Shown: positions 1 through 10,199, counted from the stretch's first letter. The stretch: DNA of 64,000 nucleotides from Stigmatella ashevillena (GCF_028368975.1 NZ_JAQNDM010000002.1:8860425-8924424), one strand, 5' to 3'. The notes: a model not told the origin generated them from the sequence alone. Made by a program: numbers and translations.

Positions 1-2863
1 CGCGCTTGGCCTCGAAGCTTCGTTTGAGCGCCGTGCCCCTGCCGCCAATCTTCAGCTTGTCGAACTTCTGGAACTCCAGCTCGGCGAGCTGGAAGCGGCT
101 GTAGGCGGCGGCCTCAGCGGCTCGGGGGTGGGTATCTGGCTTCATGCCCCGTTTGTTGAATTCGGTCGCCGCCACCGTCCACGCGCGTTGGGCGTTGCGC
201 TCGTCGTTCAGCTTCAGGAAGGCATCCCCGATGCGCTTCTTGGCCTCCACCACCAGCTCCGCATGCGCCGGTTTCTTGGAGAACGCGCTCACGAAAGTGT
301 TCAGCTCGCGAATGGTGCGCCACCAGTCCTGGTTCTTCTCGTAGATCAGGGCGGCACGGTATTGGTTCTTCGGCGCGTCCTCCGCTTTGGGGTACAGCTC
401 CACCAGATGCGCGAAGGCCTTGGCCGCTTCGGGGTAGCGCTGCTGGGCCTCCATGAGCCGGGCGGCGTTGAAGAGCGCCGCCTCGCGTTCCTTGGAGGTG
501 GGGTAGTCCTTCACCAGCTTCTGGTAGTTGTTCACGGCCTTGTCGAAGTCGTAGGACTTCTCGGCGTTGACTGCCACGCGGAACAGGGCCGCGTCCGCCA
601 GCTTGGAGTTCGGGTACTCGCGGTAGATGCGCTCGTAGAGCTTGAGGGCCGAGTCGAACCGGCGGGTGTTCTCGTAGGCGATTGCGGCGTTGTTGAGTGC
701 CTTGTCCGCGAACTCGTGACGGGGCGCCTCCTCCACGAGGAGGAGGTATTTTTTGGCGGCCTCGTCGTACTGGCCCGCGGCCAGGAGCTGGTCGGCCAGC
801 TTGAAGCGGCCGGAGAGCTTGTACTTCACCAGTTCCTTGTAGAGCGCACTCGATGGGTCGATGACGTCTTTGTTGGCCACGAGCCTGCCGCTGACCTCTT
901 CGACGCTGCGCCAGTCCTTGTCGATGAGGAAGCTCTCCACGATGAGGTTGGTGGAGAACCCGGCGACTTCGTTCTTCGGCCAGGTCTGGACGATGGCCTC
1001 CAGGCGGCGGCGCGCCTCGGGAAAGTCATTGTGGGCGTAGAACAGCTCCGCGGCCTTGTAGGCGATGCCGGGGCTCTTGTCGTCCTTGGGCAGCTTGTCC
1101 ACGTATGCATCCGAGCCCGCCACCAGCCGCGTCTCCGGCTCCGCGAAGGGCAGGACTTGGATCTTCTGGCCTTCGGTCAGCTCGCTGGAGCGAAGGGCCT
1201 TGTACTCCTTCGCCTTGCCCGCCTTGATGTCCAGGGCCAGTTGTTGCTGCCAGGAGAGCACCGCGCTGAAGGCCGAGTCCTTGAGAAACCGCGTGTCCTT
1301 GGGCCAGTCGCGGACTTCCTCGTAGTTCTTCGCCGCCTGAGGGAATTGGAAGGAGTTGTAGAGACACTCGGCGTAATAGAACCGCATCTCGTATGCGTTC
1401 GGGCTGCGTGAGAAGCGCTCCAGATAGGCGCCATAGGAGCGCGCGGCTACTTCGAAGCCCGTCCGGGCCTGCTCGAACTTGCCATCCTTCTTGAACACGA
1501 GCGCCTGCTGGTGGTGGTAGGTGGCGGCGCTGTAGAGGCTCTTCTCCGCCATGGCATTGGCGGTGGCCAGGGCCTGGGGTGAGTTCTCGTTCGCCTTGTA
1601 CCAGGCGCTCCCCGGACTGTAGAGGCGCGCCAGCACCTCCGCCTCCGCGAAGGACTCGGGCAGCTTCCGGTCCCGCTCGTAGGCTTCGACGATCTTCTGC
1701 TGGATTCGTGGCGCATCCGCGGCCAGCGGGTCCTTCTCGAGCACTCGCCGGTAGGCGGTGATGGCGTCGGGGTGGTTGGTCTGGTCGAACCAGACGTTGC
1801 CCAGGCGCCGGTAGAGGTCGGCTTCGTAGGCGGGAGAGGGGCCTCGCTGGGCGAGGACCGCTTGGGTCTTGGCCAGGCCTCCCCAGGTATCGTCCGCCAG
1901 GGAGATGGCGACGTACTGAAGCGCCTCCTCGCGCAGGTCTCCGCCTCCGAAACCCTCGCCCAGGGTCCGTTTCTGGGTCTCGTAGAAGTCCGCCAGATCG
2001 AGGAATCGGTTCACCGACTCGTCGAAGCGGTCCATGCGGTAGTAGGCCCACCCCAGCTTGTAGAGCGCCTTGTCGTAGAGCGGGTGGGAGGGATCGCGCG
2101 TGGCGGCCTCGTAGGCCTGGGCCGCCTTGGTCAGCGCTTCCGCATCGCTGTACGAGTCGAAGTAGTGCTCGCCAATGCGCACCCAGGCTTCGATGGCGAA
2201 GCGGCTCTTGGGGTAGCGCGCGATGAGCTGCTGGTAGGTGGCGTGGCTCTCATCGAATTGGTTCTGCTTCTCCAGGCAGTAGCCCAGCAGGTACCAGGCC
2301 CCATCGTTGAGGCGGTAGTCCGGAAACTCGCTGATGAGCCGCTGGTAGAGGGCGATGGAGAGCCCGAAGTTCACGGCGGGCTCGGGCGGGGGCGTCTCAC
2401 TTTCAGGAAGGGCCTCGAGTTTCTCCTCGTGGGCGCTCAAGGCCGCCAGGTGCTCGTCGCTGGAGCGCTCATAGTAGAGCTCCGCCAGACGGAACATGAC
2501 GTCCGGGGTGTGCCGGGGCTCGCGCGGGTAGCGCTGTAGGAATTGCTCGAACTGGCCGATGGCCGTCATGCGCTCCCGGCGCTCGATGACTTCCAGGGTG
2601 CCGAGGTTCTTCTCGTAGGAGGTGGCCAGCTCACCGCGCTTCTCCTCATACCGGCGTTCGATCAACCGCCTCGCTTCGAGCCGGTATTCACGTGCCTCCT
2701 CTTCATAGGACTTGAGGGCATTGCCGAGCTGCTGGAGCAGCGCCTCGTCTTCCGGCGTGCGGCCCATGCCTTCCAGGTAGCGTCCTGGCGGGGGCTCGGG
2801 GCTGGACTGGGCAGAGGCTCCCCCGGGCGCCAGCGCCAGAAACATGAGGAGCAGGCGTCGCAT
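1..2863 (-). CDS. Large secreted TPR-repeat envelope protein (3' end beyond window)
   Basis: About 954 codons are visible and the gene runs off the left edge. The product begins with a signal peptide (MRRLLLMFLALAPGGASA) followed by a short charged helical stretch, then dozens of helix pairs typical of TPR or outer-membrane lipoprotein-type TPR arrays (recurring patterns such as FPDYRLNDGAWYLLGYCLEK and YPKSRFAIEAWVRIGEHYF). The ATG lies 2 bp after the stop of the preceding gene, so the two are almost certainly co-transcribed and perhaps translationally coupled. It lies downstream of mglBA on the same strand, which suggests an envelope role, possibly in motility. That link is inference from position only; no catalytic motif is visible. 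Confidence 0.85.
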   Translation of the reverse strand, partial: MRRLLLMFLALAPGGASAQSSPEPPPGRYLEGMGRTPEDEALLQQLGNALKSYEEEAREYRLEARRLIERRYEEKRGELATSYEKNLGTLEVIERRERMTAIGQFEQFLQRYPREPRHTPDVMFRLAELYYERSSDEHLAALSAHEEKLEALPESETPPPEPAVNFGLSIALYQRLISEFPDYRLNDGAWYLLGYCLEKQNQFDESHATYQQLIARYPKSRFAIEAWVRIGEHYFDSYSDAEALTKAAQAYEAATRDPSHPLYDKALYKLGWAYYRMDRFDESVNRFLDLADFYETQKRTLGEGFGGGDLREEALQYVAISLADDTWGGLAKTQAVLAQRGPSPAYEADLYRRLGNVWFDQTNHPDAITAYRRVLEKDPLAADAPRIQQKIVEAYERDRKLPESFAEAEVLARLYSPGSAWYKANENSPQALATANAMAEKSLYSAATYHHQQALVFKKDGKFEQARTGFEVAARSYGAYLERFSRSPNAYEMRFYYAECLYNSFQFPQAAKNYEEVRDWPKDTRFLKDSAFSAVLSWQQQLALDIKAGKAKEYKALRSSELTEGQKIQVLPFAEPETRLVAGSDAYVDKLPKDDKSPGIAYKAAELFYAHNDFPEARRRLEAIVQTWPKNEVAGFSTNLIVESFLIDKDWRSVEEVSGRLVANKDVIDPSSALYKELVKYKLSGRFKLADQLLAAGQYDEAAKKYLLLVEEAPRHEFADKALNNAAIAYENTRRFDSALKLYERIYREYPNSKLADAALFRVAVNAEKSYDFDKAVNNYQKLVKDYPTSKEREAALFNAARLMEAQQRYPEAAKAFAHLVELYPKAEDAPKNQYRAALIYEKNQDWWRTIRELNTFVSAFSKKPAHAELVVEAKKRIGDAFLKLNDERNAQRAWTVAATEFNKRGMKPDTHPRAAEAAAYSRFQLAELEFQKFDKLKIGGRGTALKRSFEAKR

Positions 2864-2865
2864 CG

Positions 2866-5223
2866 CTAGTCGACGTCCTTGAGGGTGTCCTTGAGGTTCT
2901 TGTCCAGGGCGCGCATCGCCTGGTCTTTCTGGGCGGACAACGCCTGGATCTTCTCCGTGTTGTCCTGCTTGCGCGTGAAGGCCACATCCACCAGGCCCAG
3001 GTCCCCTTTGAGCACCAGCTCATAGAAGTGTTGGCGGACGCGGCGGAAGCTGTCGAAGGCAATGCGGCCCACGAGGTTGCGCGCGTCCGCCGAGGCGCTG
3101 GCGGTTTCCGCGCCATACCCCGCAAGCAGCGCCTCCTCGGCCCGCACCTTGTCGTGGACGGTGCGGATCCGGCGCTCCCGTTGGGCGTGGAGCACGCTCT
3201 TGGAGACATCCACCCGGACGCGGAGCCCATCGGCGCGCTCGCGCACCTCCTGCACCCGCGCCATTTGCCGGGCCACGTCCTCGGGCAGTCGGCTGGAGAT
3301 GGAGGCCAGGAGCAGGTGCTCCCGCTTGAGCACGTCGTAGAACTGTTGGCGGATGTGCTCCTCGCCCGCCACGAAGGTGGCCACGGTGCTGCGCTCGTCC
3401 GAGAGCTGGGCGCGGGTCTGGGCCAGCGCCGCCTTCAGCTCCTCGAAGGTGTCCATCTCGGATTGAATCTTGGCCAGCAGCTCCACCTCCGCCTCGGTGG
3501 GCACGCTCTTCGCCGGGGAGGGAGTGGTCATCCCCTTGAGGATCGCGGTCGTCACGGCGTTCTGGCTCTGAAGCTCGTAGATGAGCCGGAAGGCCTCCCG
3601 GTCCAGCGCATCGATCCGGGCCTGCATCCGCTGGCGCCGTGTCTCCTTCTCCTCGAGCGTGGTGGGCAGCAGGGCAAAGCGCACGGCGACGGGCTCGCGC
3701 TCCTGGCGAATGGCTTCGAGCTGAAGGCGCTCGTCGGGCGTGAGGTGTTCCAGCACCAGGGCCGTCTCCAGTTGCACCAGCACCTGCTCCATCCGGGCCA
3801 GCCCGCTCTCCACCGCGTCCACCCGATCGAATCCCTCGTGCAGCTCGGGGAAGGCCTTCCAGCCTTGACGGGACAAGGTGTCGAGCACGCGCGTGGCCAG
3901 CTCCCGGGCCTCGAGGACCCCTTGCTGGCCGGTGGCGAGGTCCTCCACCAATCGGGAGGCTTCGGCGATCTCCTGCTGCGTGGTGGCGTAGCGCATGGCC
4001 ACGGGTGGCAGCAGGGTGCCCAGCTCCAACGTGCGGCTGTTCTGGGACAGCAGGTTGTCGAAGTAGATGACGGGATCGCTCGTCCGGGTCAGCAGCTCGT
4101 CCAGCTTGTCCTGGACCGGGCGATAGGCGGTGATGACGTGGTGGTAGCTCTCGGTGGCCTCGTCGTAACGCCGCATCTTCAGCAGCAGGTGCGCCTGGAG
4201 CAGTTGGGCATCGGGAACCCGTGTGGACTCGGGATCCACCTCCATCATCAAGTCGATGGCATTCTTGGCTTGATCGAAGCGGCCCCGCTTCACCTGCGTC
4301 CAGGCAATCTCGTAGAGCGTGTCGACGAAGAACTCGCTGTCCCGGGGGATCTCCTGGTAGCGGTCCAGTGCCTCCTCCAGGTGGCCCACTTCGTAGAGCA
4401 GGCGTCCCATGGAGAGGTTGGCGAGTTCGCGGATGCGGAACTCTTCCGCGCCCCCGGTGGGCAGGGCGGTCAACGCCCGGAAGCGCTCGATGGCATCGAT
4501 TAGCTCTCCGGCCTGCACGGACAGCACGCCCAGGTAATAGGCGCTCTGCCGGGGGATGACATCGCGGGAGACGTGCGTCAGCGGCTCGAACGCGGCCCGG
4601 GCGCGGCTGATGCGCTCCGGGGCGGCCAGGTCCGTGCGCTTGAAGAGCCACTTGGCGTACACGTACGCCAGCTCGGGCGGGAGCTGGCCGCCGGACAGTA
4701 GCCGGGCTTGTTCGATGGACGCGTCGATGTCCTCGAACTGATTGAGGCGGCTGGCGACGGTCAGGTACCGCGTGAGGGCGTCCTTGTAGCGTTCCGTCGG
4801 GGGCAGGGCGAGCTGCTGGCGCAGGTACAGCCGCGCGCCGATGTAGTTCTGCTGCTGGAAGAGCGAGTCCGACAGATAGAAGAGCGCGTCGGCGTAGCGC
4901 GGGTGGCTCTTGAAGCGCGGCTCGCTCACCAGATCATAGAAGAGGACGGACGCAGAGGCCCAGTCGCCCAGCAGGTATTGGATCTCTCCATCGGAGAAGC
5001 GCCGCAGCTGGCTGCCGTCCTCGGTGGGCTCGGGGCGCTGGGTGAACTGCGTCTCGACGAAGCGGACGTGGTCTTCCGCGTTTCGGAGCTGTTCCTCCAC
5101 CTGCTTGAGCTGAAGGGATTGTTCCGAGGGTGGCGGTGGCAGGGGCTCCGCGGTGGCGGCGGCCGACCGGGTGGCGAGCGCCAGGGACGCCACGGCAAAG
5201 GCCAGGAAGCGGGAGGGGCTCAC
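2866..5223 (-). CDS. Exported TPR and coiled-coil protein
   Basis: 785 residues. An N-terminal signal peptide (hydrophobic FLAFAVASLALA, likely cleavage after RSAAA) precedes a Gln/Glu-rich helix, a TPR-like array over roughly residues 80-420, then long charged helices (about 430-785) with heptad-like spacing that probably form coiled coils. No enzyme motif is seen. It precedes the partial TPR gene by 2 bp and follows the Pro/Ala-linker protein by 11 bp, making a three-gene exported cassette downstream of mglBA. A scaffold in the periplasm or at the outer membrane is the most reasonable reading; function is otherwise unknown. Confidence 0.85.
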   Translation of the reverse strand: MSPSRFLAFAVASLALATRSAAATAEPLPPPPSEQSLQLKQVEEQLRNAEDHVRFVETQFTQRPEPTEDGSQLRRFSDGEIQYLLGDWASASVLFYDLVSEPRFKSHPRYADALFYLSDSLFQQQNYIGARLYLRQQLALPPTERYKDALTRYLTVASRLNQFEDIDASIEQARLLSGGQLPPELAYVYAKWLFKRTDLAAPERISRARAAFEPLTHVSRDVIPRQSAYYLGVLSVQAGELIDAIERFRALTALPTGGAEEFRIRELANLSMGRLLYEVGHLEEALDRYQEIPRDSEFFVDTLYEIAWTQVKRGRFDQAKNAIDLMMEVDPESTRVPDAQLLQAHLLLKMRRYDEATESYHHVITAYRPVQDKLDELLTRTSDPVIYFDNLLSQNSRTLELGTLLPPVAMRYATTQQEIAEASRLVEDLATGQQGVLEARELATRVLDTLSRQGWKAFPELHEGFDRVDAVESGLARMEQVLVQLETALVLEHLTPDERLQLEAIRQEREPVAVRFALLPTTLEEKETRRQRMQARIDALDREAFRLIYELQSQNAVTTAILKGMTTPSPAKSVPTEAEVELLAKIQSEMDTFEELKAALAQTRAQLSDERSTVATFVAGEEHIRQQFYDVLKREHLLLASISSRLPEDVARQMARVQEVRERADGLRVRVDVSKSVLHAQRERRIRTVHDKVRAEEALLAGYGAETASASADARNLVGRIAFDSFRRVRQHFYELVLKGDLGLVDVAFTRKQDNTEKIQALSAQKDQAMRALDKNLKDTLKDVD

Positions 5224-5234
5224 CGTTTCCGTCC

Positions 5235-6212
5235 TTACGGGGTGCTGGAGGAGGAAGTGGGCGCCACGGACTCTTCGGGAGCGGCGGCGGGCTTGCCCGG
5301 ATCTCGCTCCACTTCGATGTCGTAGCGCACCGCGGGTCGATCCTTCAGGTCCGTGGTGAATCCCCCCTTTTCAAAGCCGACCACCGTCAACGTCGTCACC
5401 TTGCCGGCGTCGGCGCTGAACGTGTAGCTGGACTGCACCTTGAATTTGTAGCCGTCGAGGTAGCTGAAGACGCCGTAGCCATTGCCCCGGTAGGTCAGCC
5501 TCACGGAGACCTGGTGTTGCCCCGGGATGATGCGGCCGTTGAAGATCTCGACGCCCTCGGAAGGGTCGAGCTCTCCTTCCTCGTTCACGCGCGTGAAGAT
5601 GGGCGCGCCGTCCAGGGCATAGCTCACCGAGTCCAGGACGAACGAACTGCCCATGTCGGTCTTGTGGCGGATCACCGTGCGGGCGCCCGAGGAGATGTCA
5701 CCGGCCAGCACCGTCTCCTGCAACAGCAGAAGCCGCGCCTTGGAGCGGTAGATCTTCTCCTTCAAGTCGACGACCTGCTCCTCCAGCGTCTTGACGCGGG
5801 TGTTGAAGGCCTCTTCGGCCGTTTGGGCCGAGACGGGTGTCACAGCGGCGGCAGCAGGGACCGCGGTGCTGGTGGCCGTGGGCTCCGGAGCGCTGGTGCT
5901 GGCCGGAGGAGTGGCAGGAGCAGGCGCGCTGGCCGCCTCGGAGGAGGGCGGCTCGGATGCAGGCGCACGGGCTGCCGTGGGGGAGGAGGGCTCCGAAGCA
6001 GGCGCGCCGACCGCCGCGGGCGAAGGGGACGCCGAAGCAGGGGGGCTTGGCTCCGCGGGAGCGGCGGTGCTGGCAGTGGAAGCCGCGGGGGCGGCCGACG
6101 GCGGCGGTGCCGCGGCGGCCTCCTGGGCAGACACCGGCGGAGCGAGGCCAATGCCTAGCAGCGCGAGAAGGCAGAGGGTGGAGGAAGCGCAACGCAAGAG
6201 CGACCTCGACAA
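5235..6212 (-). CDS. Exported protein with Ala/Pro/Ser linker and beta-rich C-terminus
   Basis: 325 residues: signal peptide (SSTLCLLALLGIGLAPPVSA), a low-complexity Ala/Pro/Ser/Glu linker from about residue 30 to 125, a short coiled coil (around residues 133-160, beginning TAEEAFNTRVKTLEEQVVDL) and a C-terminal beta-rich domain containing the stretch IIPGQHQVSVRLTYRGNG. Such linkers cause misnaming as dihydrolipoamide acetyltransferase; there is no lipoyl or catalytic acyltransferase domain here. It sits first in the trio of exported proteins after mglA, 11 bp before the next gene. It may tether envelope layers or bind the TPR partners (inference). Confidence 0.8.
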   Translation of the reverse strand: MSRSLLRCASSTLCLLALLGIGLAPPVSAQEAAAAPPPSAAPAASTASTAAPAEPSPPASASPSPAAVGAPASEPSSPTAARAPASEPPSSEAASAPAPATPPASTSAPEPTATSTAVPAAAAVTPVSAQTAEEAFNTRVKTLEEQVVDLKEKIYRSKARLLLLQETVLAGDISSGARTVIRHKTDMGSSFVLDSVSYALDGAPIFTRVNEEGELDPSEGVEIFNGRIIPGQHQVSVRLTYRGNGYGVFSYLDGYKFKVQSSYTFSADAGKVTTLTVVGFEKGGFTTDLKDRPAVRYDIEVERDPGKPAAAPEESVAPTSSSSTP

Positions 6213-6301
6213 AGAAGCTGGCCCGACCGGGTTTCGGTCATAACACCCTTTCCCCTCAAGGCATCAGAGGGGGGCGGATGAGCGGCTGCTTGCTCTGCGA
6301 G

Positions 6302-6889
6302 CTAGCCGCCTTTGCGCAGCTCCGTGAGCACCAGCTTCGCCACCGCTTTGAGCGTGTCGAAGACGCCGACGCCGGTGGGCGCGACGGCCTGGTACTCGGG
6401 GATGTTGCGCGGATTGAGTGCCTTGCGGATCTCTTCCACCGTCACCGCATTGGGCAGGTCCCGCTTGTTGTACTGCATGACGTACGGGATCTTGTTCAGA
6501 TCGTAGCCTTGCTCAGCCAGGTTGATCCGCAAGTTCTCGAGCGACTCCATGTTCGCTTCCATGCGCTCGATCTGGCTGTCGGCCACGAACACCACGCCGT
6601 CCACCCCTTTGAGGATGAGCTTGCGGCTGGCGTCGTAGAACACCTGTCCCGGCACCGTGTAGAGGTGGAAGCGCGTCTTGAAGCCGCGGATCTCTCCGAG
6701 CGACAGCGGTAGGAAGTCGAAGAAGAGCGTCCGGTCCGTCTCGGTGGAGAGCGAGATGAGCTTGCCCTTCGTGTCCGCGGCGGTCTTGTTGTAGATGTAC
6801 TGAAGGTTGGTCGTCTTCCCGCAGAGCCCCGGCCCGTAATAGACGATCTTGCAGTTGATCTCGCGGGAGGAGTAGTTGATGAAGGACAT
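6302..6889 (-). CDS. mglA: MglA, Ras-like polarity and gliding GTPase
   Basis: 195 residues, the full MglA length. Visible G motifs: P-loop GPGLCGKT (19-26), switch region TDRT with Arg53 (the intrinsic arginine finger known from MglA structures), TVPGQ with Thr78 and Gln82 in place of the Ras DxxG, and NKRD at 141-144 for guanine recognition. Established for Myxococcus: GTP-bound MglA marks the leading pole, drives type IV pilus and Agl-Glt gliding activity, and is switched off by MglB. Translated 11 bp after mglB in a conserved mglBA operon. The start ATG is the conserved MSFINYSS N-terminus. Very secure. Confidence 0.98.
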   Translation of the reverse strand: MSFINYSSREINCKIVYYGPGLCGKTTNLQYIYNKTAADTKGKLISLSTETDRTLFFDFLPLSLGEIRGFKTRFHLYTVPGQVFYDASRKLILKGVDGVVFVADSQIERMEANMESLENLRINLAEQGYDLNKIPYVMQYNKRDLPNAVTVEEIRKALNPRNIPEYQAVAPTGVGVFDTLKAVAKLVLTELRKGG

Positions 6890-6900
6890 GGCTTCCCGGC

Positions 6901-7380
6901 TTATTCGCTGAAGAGGTTGTCGATATCGTCGTCGGAGATCTCGGCGAACGGCGAGCCGATCCCGGGAGTGTCGGTCTTCTTCACCAGGCTCTCGAAGATC
7001 TTCGCCAGCTCGTCGCTGGCCTTCTTGATGCGCAGGCGGACGAGACCGAGGCTGGTGCGGTTGTCAAAGATGACGACCAGCACCACCCGGCTGCCGACGA
7101 TGGTCATGTAGAGAGAGTCCTTCGCTCCCTCATGAAATTGGTTCGGGAACTCGTTCTCGCCAATCAGCTTGGCCAGACCGCCCATCGCCGCCACGTTGCC
7201 GGCCGTCAGAGAGGCCAGCGAGGTGGTGTCGATGTTCTGCGTCTGGCCCGCCGAGGAGATGAGCTGCCCGTTCTTGTCGACGAGGAACACCACCTTCGCG
7301 TTTGCGTCCTTGGTCAGCCGGTCGCAAACCGCGTTGATCTTGGTGAACTCCTCTTCGTACATCACCAATTGCGTGCCCAT
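6901..7380 (-). CDS. mglB: MglB, Roadblock/LC7 GAP for MglA
   Basis: 159 residues, a single Roadblock/LC7 fold: an N-terminal helix ([18 protein letters not shown]), a beta strand with the [15 protein letters not shown] motif typical of the family, and a C-terminal acidic tail ending in a [10 protein letters not shown]-type segment. MglB homodimers activate MglA GTP hydrolysis and localise to the lagging pole. It is first in the mglBA operon. The 182 bp upstream (7381-7562) carry no other gene and should hold the operon promoter, although no canonical element was recognised with confidence. Confidence 0.97.
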   Translation of the reverse strand: MGTQLVMYEEEFTKINAVCDRLTKDANAKVVFLVDKNGQLISSAGQTQNIDTTSLASLTAGNVAAMGGLAKLIGENEFPNQFHEGAKDSLYMTIVGSRVVLVVIFDNRTSLGLVRLRIKKASDELAKIFESLVKKTDTPGIGSPFAEISDDDIDNLFSE

Positions 7381-7562
7381 GGGCGTATCCGCTCCTCTAC
7401 GCTCCTCAGCGTTCGCTTCTCCCCGCGTGTTAGCGGCCTCCGGGGTTTCCGGAGTGAATCCCGGAGGTTAGATGCGTCGCTCCCGACCGGCGGATGCTTA
7501 GCAGACACCTCCCTATCCAGCAAGCTACGTGACCGCTCTTTCTCGGAGATCAGCGGTTGGGT

Positions 7563-8525
7563 TCAAGGTACACGGACTGCTACATCGCTGATCGTACAAT
7601 GCGGGCCGCCCGGGCGCGTGCCGGTGCGATCCTCCAGGAAGATCTGGGGGTTGTCCTCGTCCGCGTGGAAGGACAGGGTGTTGCGTTCTGGCTTCAGCCC
7701 GACCTTGAGGTGCAGGGGCTCCTGGGTGCCGATGCGCACCCGGAAGTCCTGACCGAACAGGTCGGCTGGGGGCGCGAGCCGGCTCTTGCGGCCCTTCGGG
7801 GCGGGCGCCGTGCAGCTGCCGGTGGCGTGGAAGATGTAGGTGAAGCCCGCCTGGATGTTTCGGGTGCGGAAGGTTCGCTGGCCACCGGTCTTGAGGGTGC
7901 CGCGGGTGCTCCAGGCCTCGCTCTGGGCGCGGGGGGCCCGGGGCGTGTCCTCGCTGGAGGTTTGCGCGGCCCGTTCGGCCAGGGCGTGCTCTTCGCGGGC
8001 CAGCGCCTCGCGCGCCTCGGCGTCCGACTGGAGGGCCGTTTGATGACGGGCCAACAGGGCGCGGGCCTGTGCGCCGTGCTCGGGGTGGTTCACGAGCGAT
8101 TCCGCCAGCCGCACCACCAGGGCGCTTTCGGACTCCTCGCTGGCCAGCTGGGCCCGCAGGAGCTGGGCCCGGACGGCGTCCTTCGGGTGGGCGTGGAGGG
8201 TCTCATCCAGCAACCGGGCCGCGGCTGTGCGCTCCTCTACACTCAGCAGGCTCTCCGCATGGGCCGTGCGCACGTCGACGTCGTCCGGGGCGAGTGCCAG
8301 GGCGCGTTCGGTGAGGGCGAAGGCCATGAGGGTGTCCTGCTTCCGACACGTGGAGGCACCTCGCACGAGCAGCCGCGCTGCGGCGGCAGGGCTTGCGGCG
8401 GGGCGTTCCGCAGGGGCGAAGAGCGCATGGAGTCCTTCGCAATCCCGGGCGGCCAGGAGCTTCTCGCCCTGGTCCAGCCGCAGGTCGCTGGCGGACAGCA
8501 GTGTCAGCAGCAGCAGGGGGTGCAT
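7563..8525 (-). CDS. Exported helical-repeat protein, unknown function
   Basis: 320 residues from the ATG at 8525 (MHPLLLLTLLSASDLRLDQG). The frame stays open far upstream but would then run antisense through the neighbouring gene, so this signal-peptide-like start is preferred. The N-terminal half is TPR-like helical repeats (ALTERALALAPDDVDVRTA, LLDETLHAHPKDAVRAQLL); from about residue 225 a beta-rich C-terminal domain follows, containing TFRTRNIQAGFTYIFHATGS and two cysteines that could form a disulphide. It is divergent from the next operon. No family recognised; probably periplasmic or outer-membrane associated. Confidence 0.75.
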   Translation of the reverse strand: MHPLLLLTLLSASDLRLDQGEKLLAARDCEGLHALFAPAERPAASPAAAARLLVRGASTCRKQDTLMAFALTERALALAPDDVDVRTAHAESLLSVEERTAAARLLDETLHAHPKDAVRAQLLRAQLASEESESALVVRLAESLVNHPEHGAQARALLARHQTALQSDAEAREALAREEHALAERAAQTSSEDTPRAPRAQSEAWSTRGTLKTGGQRTFRTRNIQAGFTYIFHATGSCTAPAPKGRKSRLAPPADLFGQDFRVRIGTQEPLHLKVGLKPERNTLSFHADEDNPQIFLEDRTGTRPGGPHCTISDVAVRVP

Positions 8526-8627
8526 GGCCCGCCCTTTATGGGATGAGACAGGGGGCTGACAATCCAGGGGATTCTTCATCCTGGGTTTAGGGGAAGCTCC
8601 GTTCTTCCTTATATACTCCTCGGAGCC

Positions 8628-10199
8628 TTGGCCCCCTCGTGCCGCTGCCCCTCCCTCCTCGCCCTCGTCGTGCTCGCCCTTCTGGGGCTGCCGCGCGACG
8701 GCTTGACCCAGGGCGTGGAGGCGGAGGGCTGGGAGCGGGCGTCGCTGCGCTTGCGGTACGGGGTGGCGCATCGGGACGGGCAGCAAGCCGCTCCCAGTCC
8801 TGGATTCCGCTACTCGGGTATGACGCCCAACGACATGGCGGCCTGGGCCACCGTATATGGGTGGGCGTGGCTGGGCGGGTGGGCGGGGGTTCAGCGCGAG
8901 GGCTTCTCGCTGTTGCGTGAATCGGCGCGCGTCTCCGAGGGAAGCCTGTGGCGTGCGTCGGGAGGCGTTGTGACGCGGCTGGGGCTCGGGCCCGTCCGGG
9001 CGGAGCTGAGCGCCGGGTATGGCTTTGCCCAGCTCCCCCTCTTCTCGGGCGCGATTCCAGGGGCTCCCGCGTTCCAGTATGGGAGCCGTCATGCCGTGCT
9101 CGTGGGCGGTCGGCTGCGCTTTCCCCTCCTCTTCCGCCTTCAGGCAGAGCTCCGGGGAGAGTATCCGCTGGTCCTCTCCGCGAAGGACGGGGAGGGCGCG
9201 GAGGCGGGCTCGCGGGGCTTCGAGGTGGGGGCCGCGCTCCGGGTGCCCCTGGTGCGGGCCCGCCGCTGGTCGGGGGCGCTGGCCCTGGATTATCAGTACG
9301 TCCAAGACCGGCTGTCGGCTTCCCGGGCCCGCTCGGAGCAGACGCTCCAGAGGCTCGGCGCGGCGCTGGAGTTCTCCTGGTTCGATGCCGAGGCGTCCGC
9401 GGCGGGTGCTCCGGTTCCGCCGCCGCCTTCCTGGGGGGAGCTGGCGCTGAAGGTGGTGGATGCGCAGACGGGCGAGCCGCTGGCGGGGCCCCAGGTGACG
9501 CTCGTGGTGGCGGGCGAAGCGCGGGAACCCCAGATGGCGGACCCGGAGGGCCAGATGCTGGAGCGAGCGCTCGAGCCGGGAGAGGTGGTGGCCCGGGTTC
9601 AGGCCGAGGGGTATCAGCTGGCCGAGGGGCACGTCACGGTGGGCGCGGGGGAGCGCGCCACCCTGGAGATCCGCGCGAGCAGGCTCGCGCCCCAAGTCGG
9701 CCGATTGCAGATCTCCGTGACCGACAAGCGCGATGGCACGCCCGTGCCGGGTGCCGTGCTCTTGGTGGGCGAGCGGGAACTCCGGGGGGGAGCCTCGGGA
9801 CAGGTGCGGCTGGAGGACGTGACGCCCGGGCCGGTGTCGGTGAGGGTCTCCGCTCCAGGCTTCCAGCCCATGGAAGAGGCGGCGCTCATCGTCGCGGGGC
9901 AGGAGGCCGTGCTGCCCATCCAGCTCGTTCCCACGCGGCGCGTGGGCTATGCCACCATCGCGGGGAGGGTGCGCAGCACTGGGGGACGCTCCCTGGTCGC
10001 CTGGCTCGTCATCCCCACGACGAAAGTGCGCTCCCGGACCAATGCCCAGGGATCCTTCTCCCTGAAGGTGCGGCCGGGGACCTATCGCATCATTATTTCC
10101 GCCAAAGGCCACCTCAAACAGACCAAGTCCGTCACCGTGCGGGATGGTGAGCAGGCCATCTTCAACGTGGATCTCTTTCCAAAGTCGAGGACCCGGTGA
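8628..10199 (+). CDS. Exported protein with three carboxypeptidase-regulatory-like Ig domains
   Basis: 523 residues from a TTG start, which gives an intact signal peptide (LLALVVLALLGLPRDGLTQG); an in-frame GTG at 8670 is the alternative. Residues about 30-265 alternate short strands with aromatic and glycine residues, suggesting an outer-membrane barrel-like or beta-sandwich region. Three consecutive carboxypeptidase-D regulatory-like (prealbumin-like) modules follow, with signatures DAQTGEPLAGPQVTL, DKRDGTPVPGAVLLV and TNAQGSFSLKVRPGTYRIII. Its stop overlaps the GTG of the FecR-domain gene, so the two are translationally coupled. Role likely at the cell surface; specific function unknown. 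Confidence 0.8.
   Translation: MAPSCRCPSLLALVVLALLGLPRDGLTQGVEAEGWERASLRLRYGVAHRDGQQAAPSPGFRYSGMTPNDMAAWATVYGWAWLGGWAGVQREGFSLLRESARVSEGSLWRASGGVVTRLGLGPVRAELSAGYGFAQLPLFSGAIPGAPAFQYGSRHAVLVGGRLRFPLLFRLQAELRGEYPLVLSAKDGEGAEAGSRGFEVGAALRVPLVRARRWSGALALDYQYVQDRLSASRARSEQTLQRLGAALEFSWFDAEASAAGAPVPPPPSWGELALKVVDAQTGEPLAGPQVTLVVAGEAREPQMADPEGQMLERALEPGEVVARVQAEGYQLAEGHVTVGAGERATLEIRASRLAPQVGRLQISVTDKRDGTPVPGAVLLVGERELRGGASGQVRLEDVTPGPVSVRVSAPGFQPMEEAALIVAGQEAVLPIQLVPTRRVGYATIAGRVRSTGGRSLVAWLVIPTTKVRSRTNAQGSFSLKVRPGTYRIIISAKGHLKQTKSVTVRDGEQAIFNVDLFPKSRTR

Noticed and set aside
6252-6272. Terminator after mglA (CCCCTC/GAGGGG)
   Set aside because: Short 6-bp stem, no T run, and the downstream gene follows on the same strand; not enough to call.
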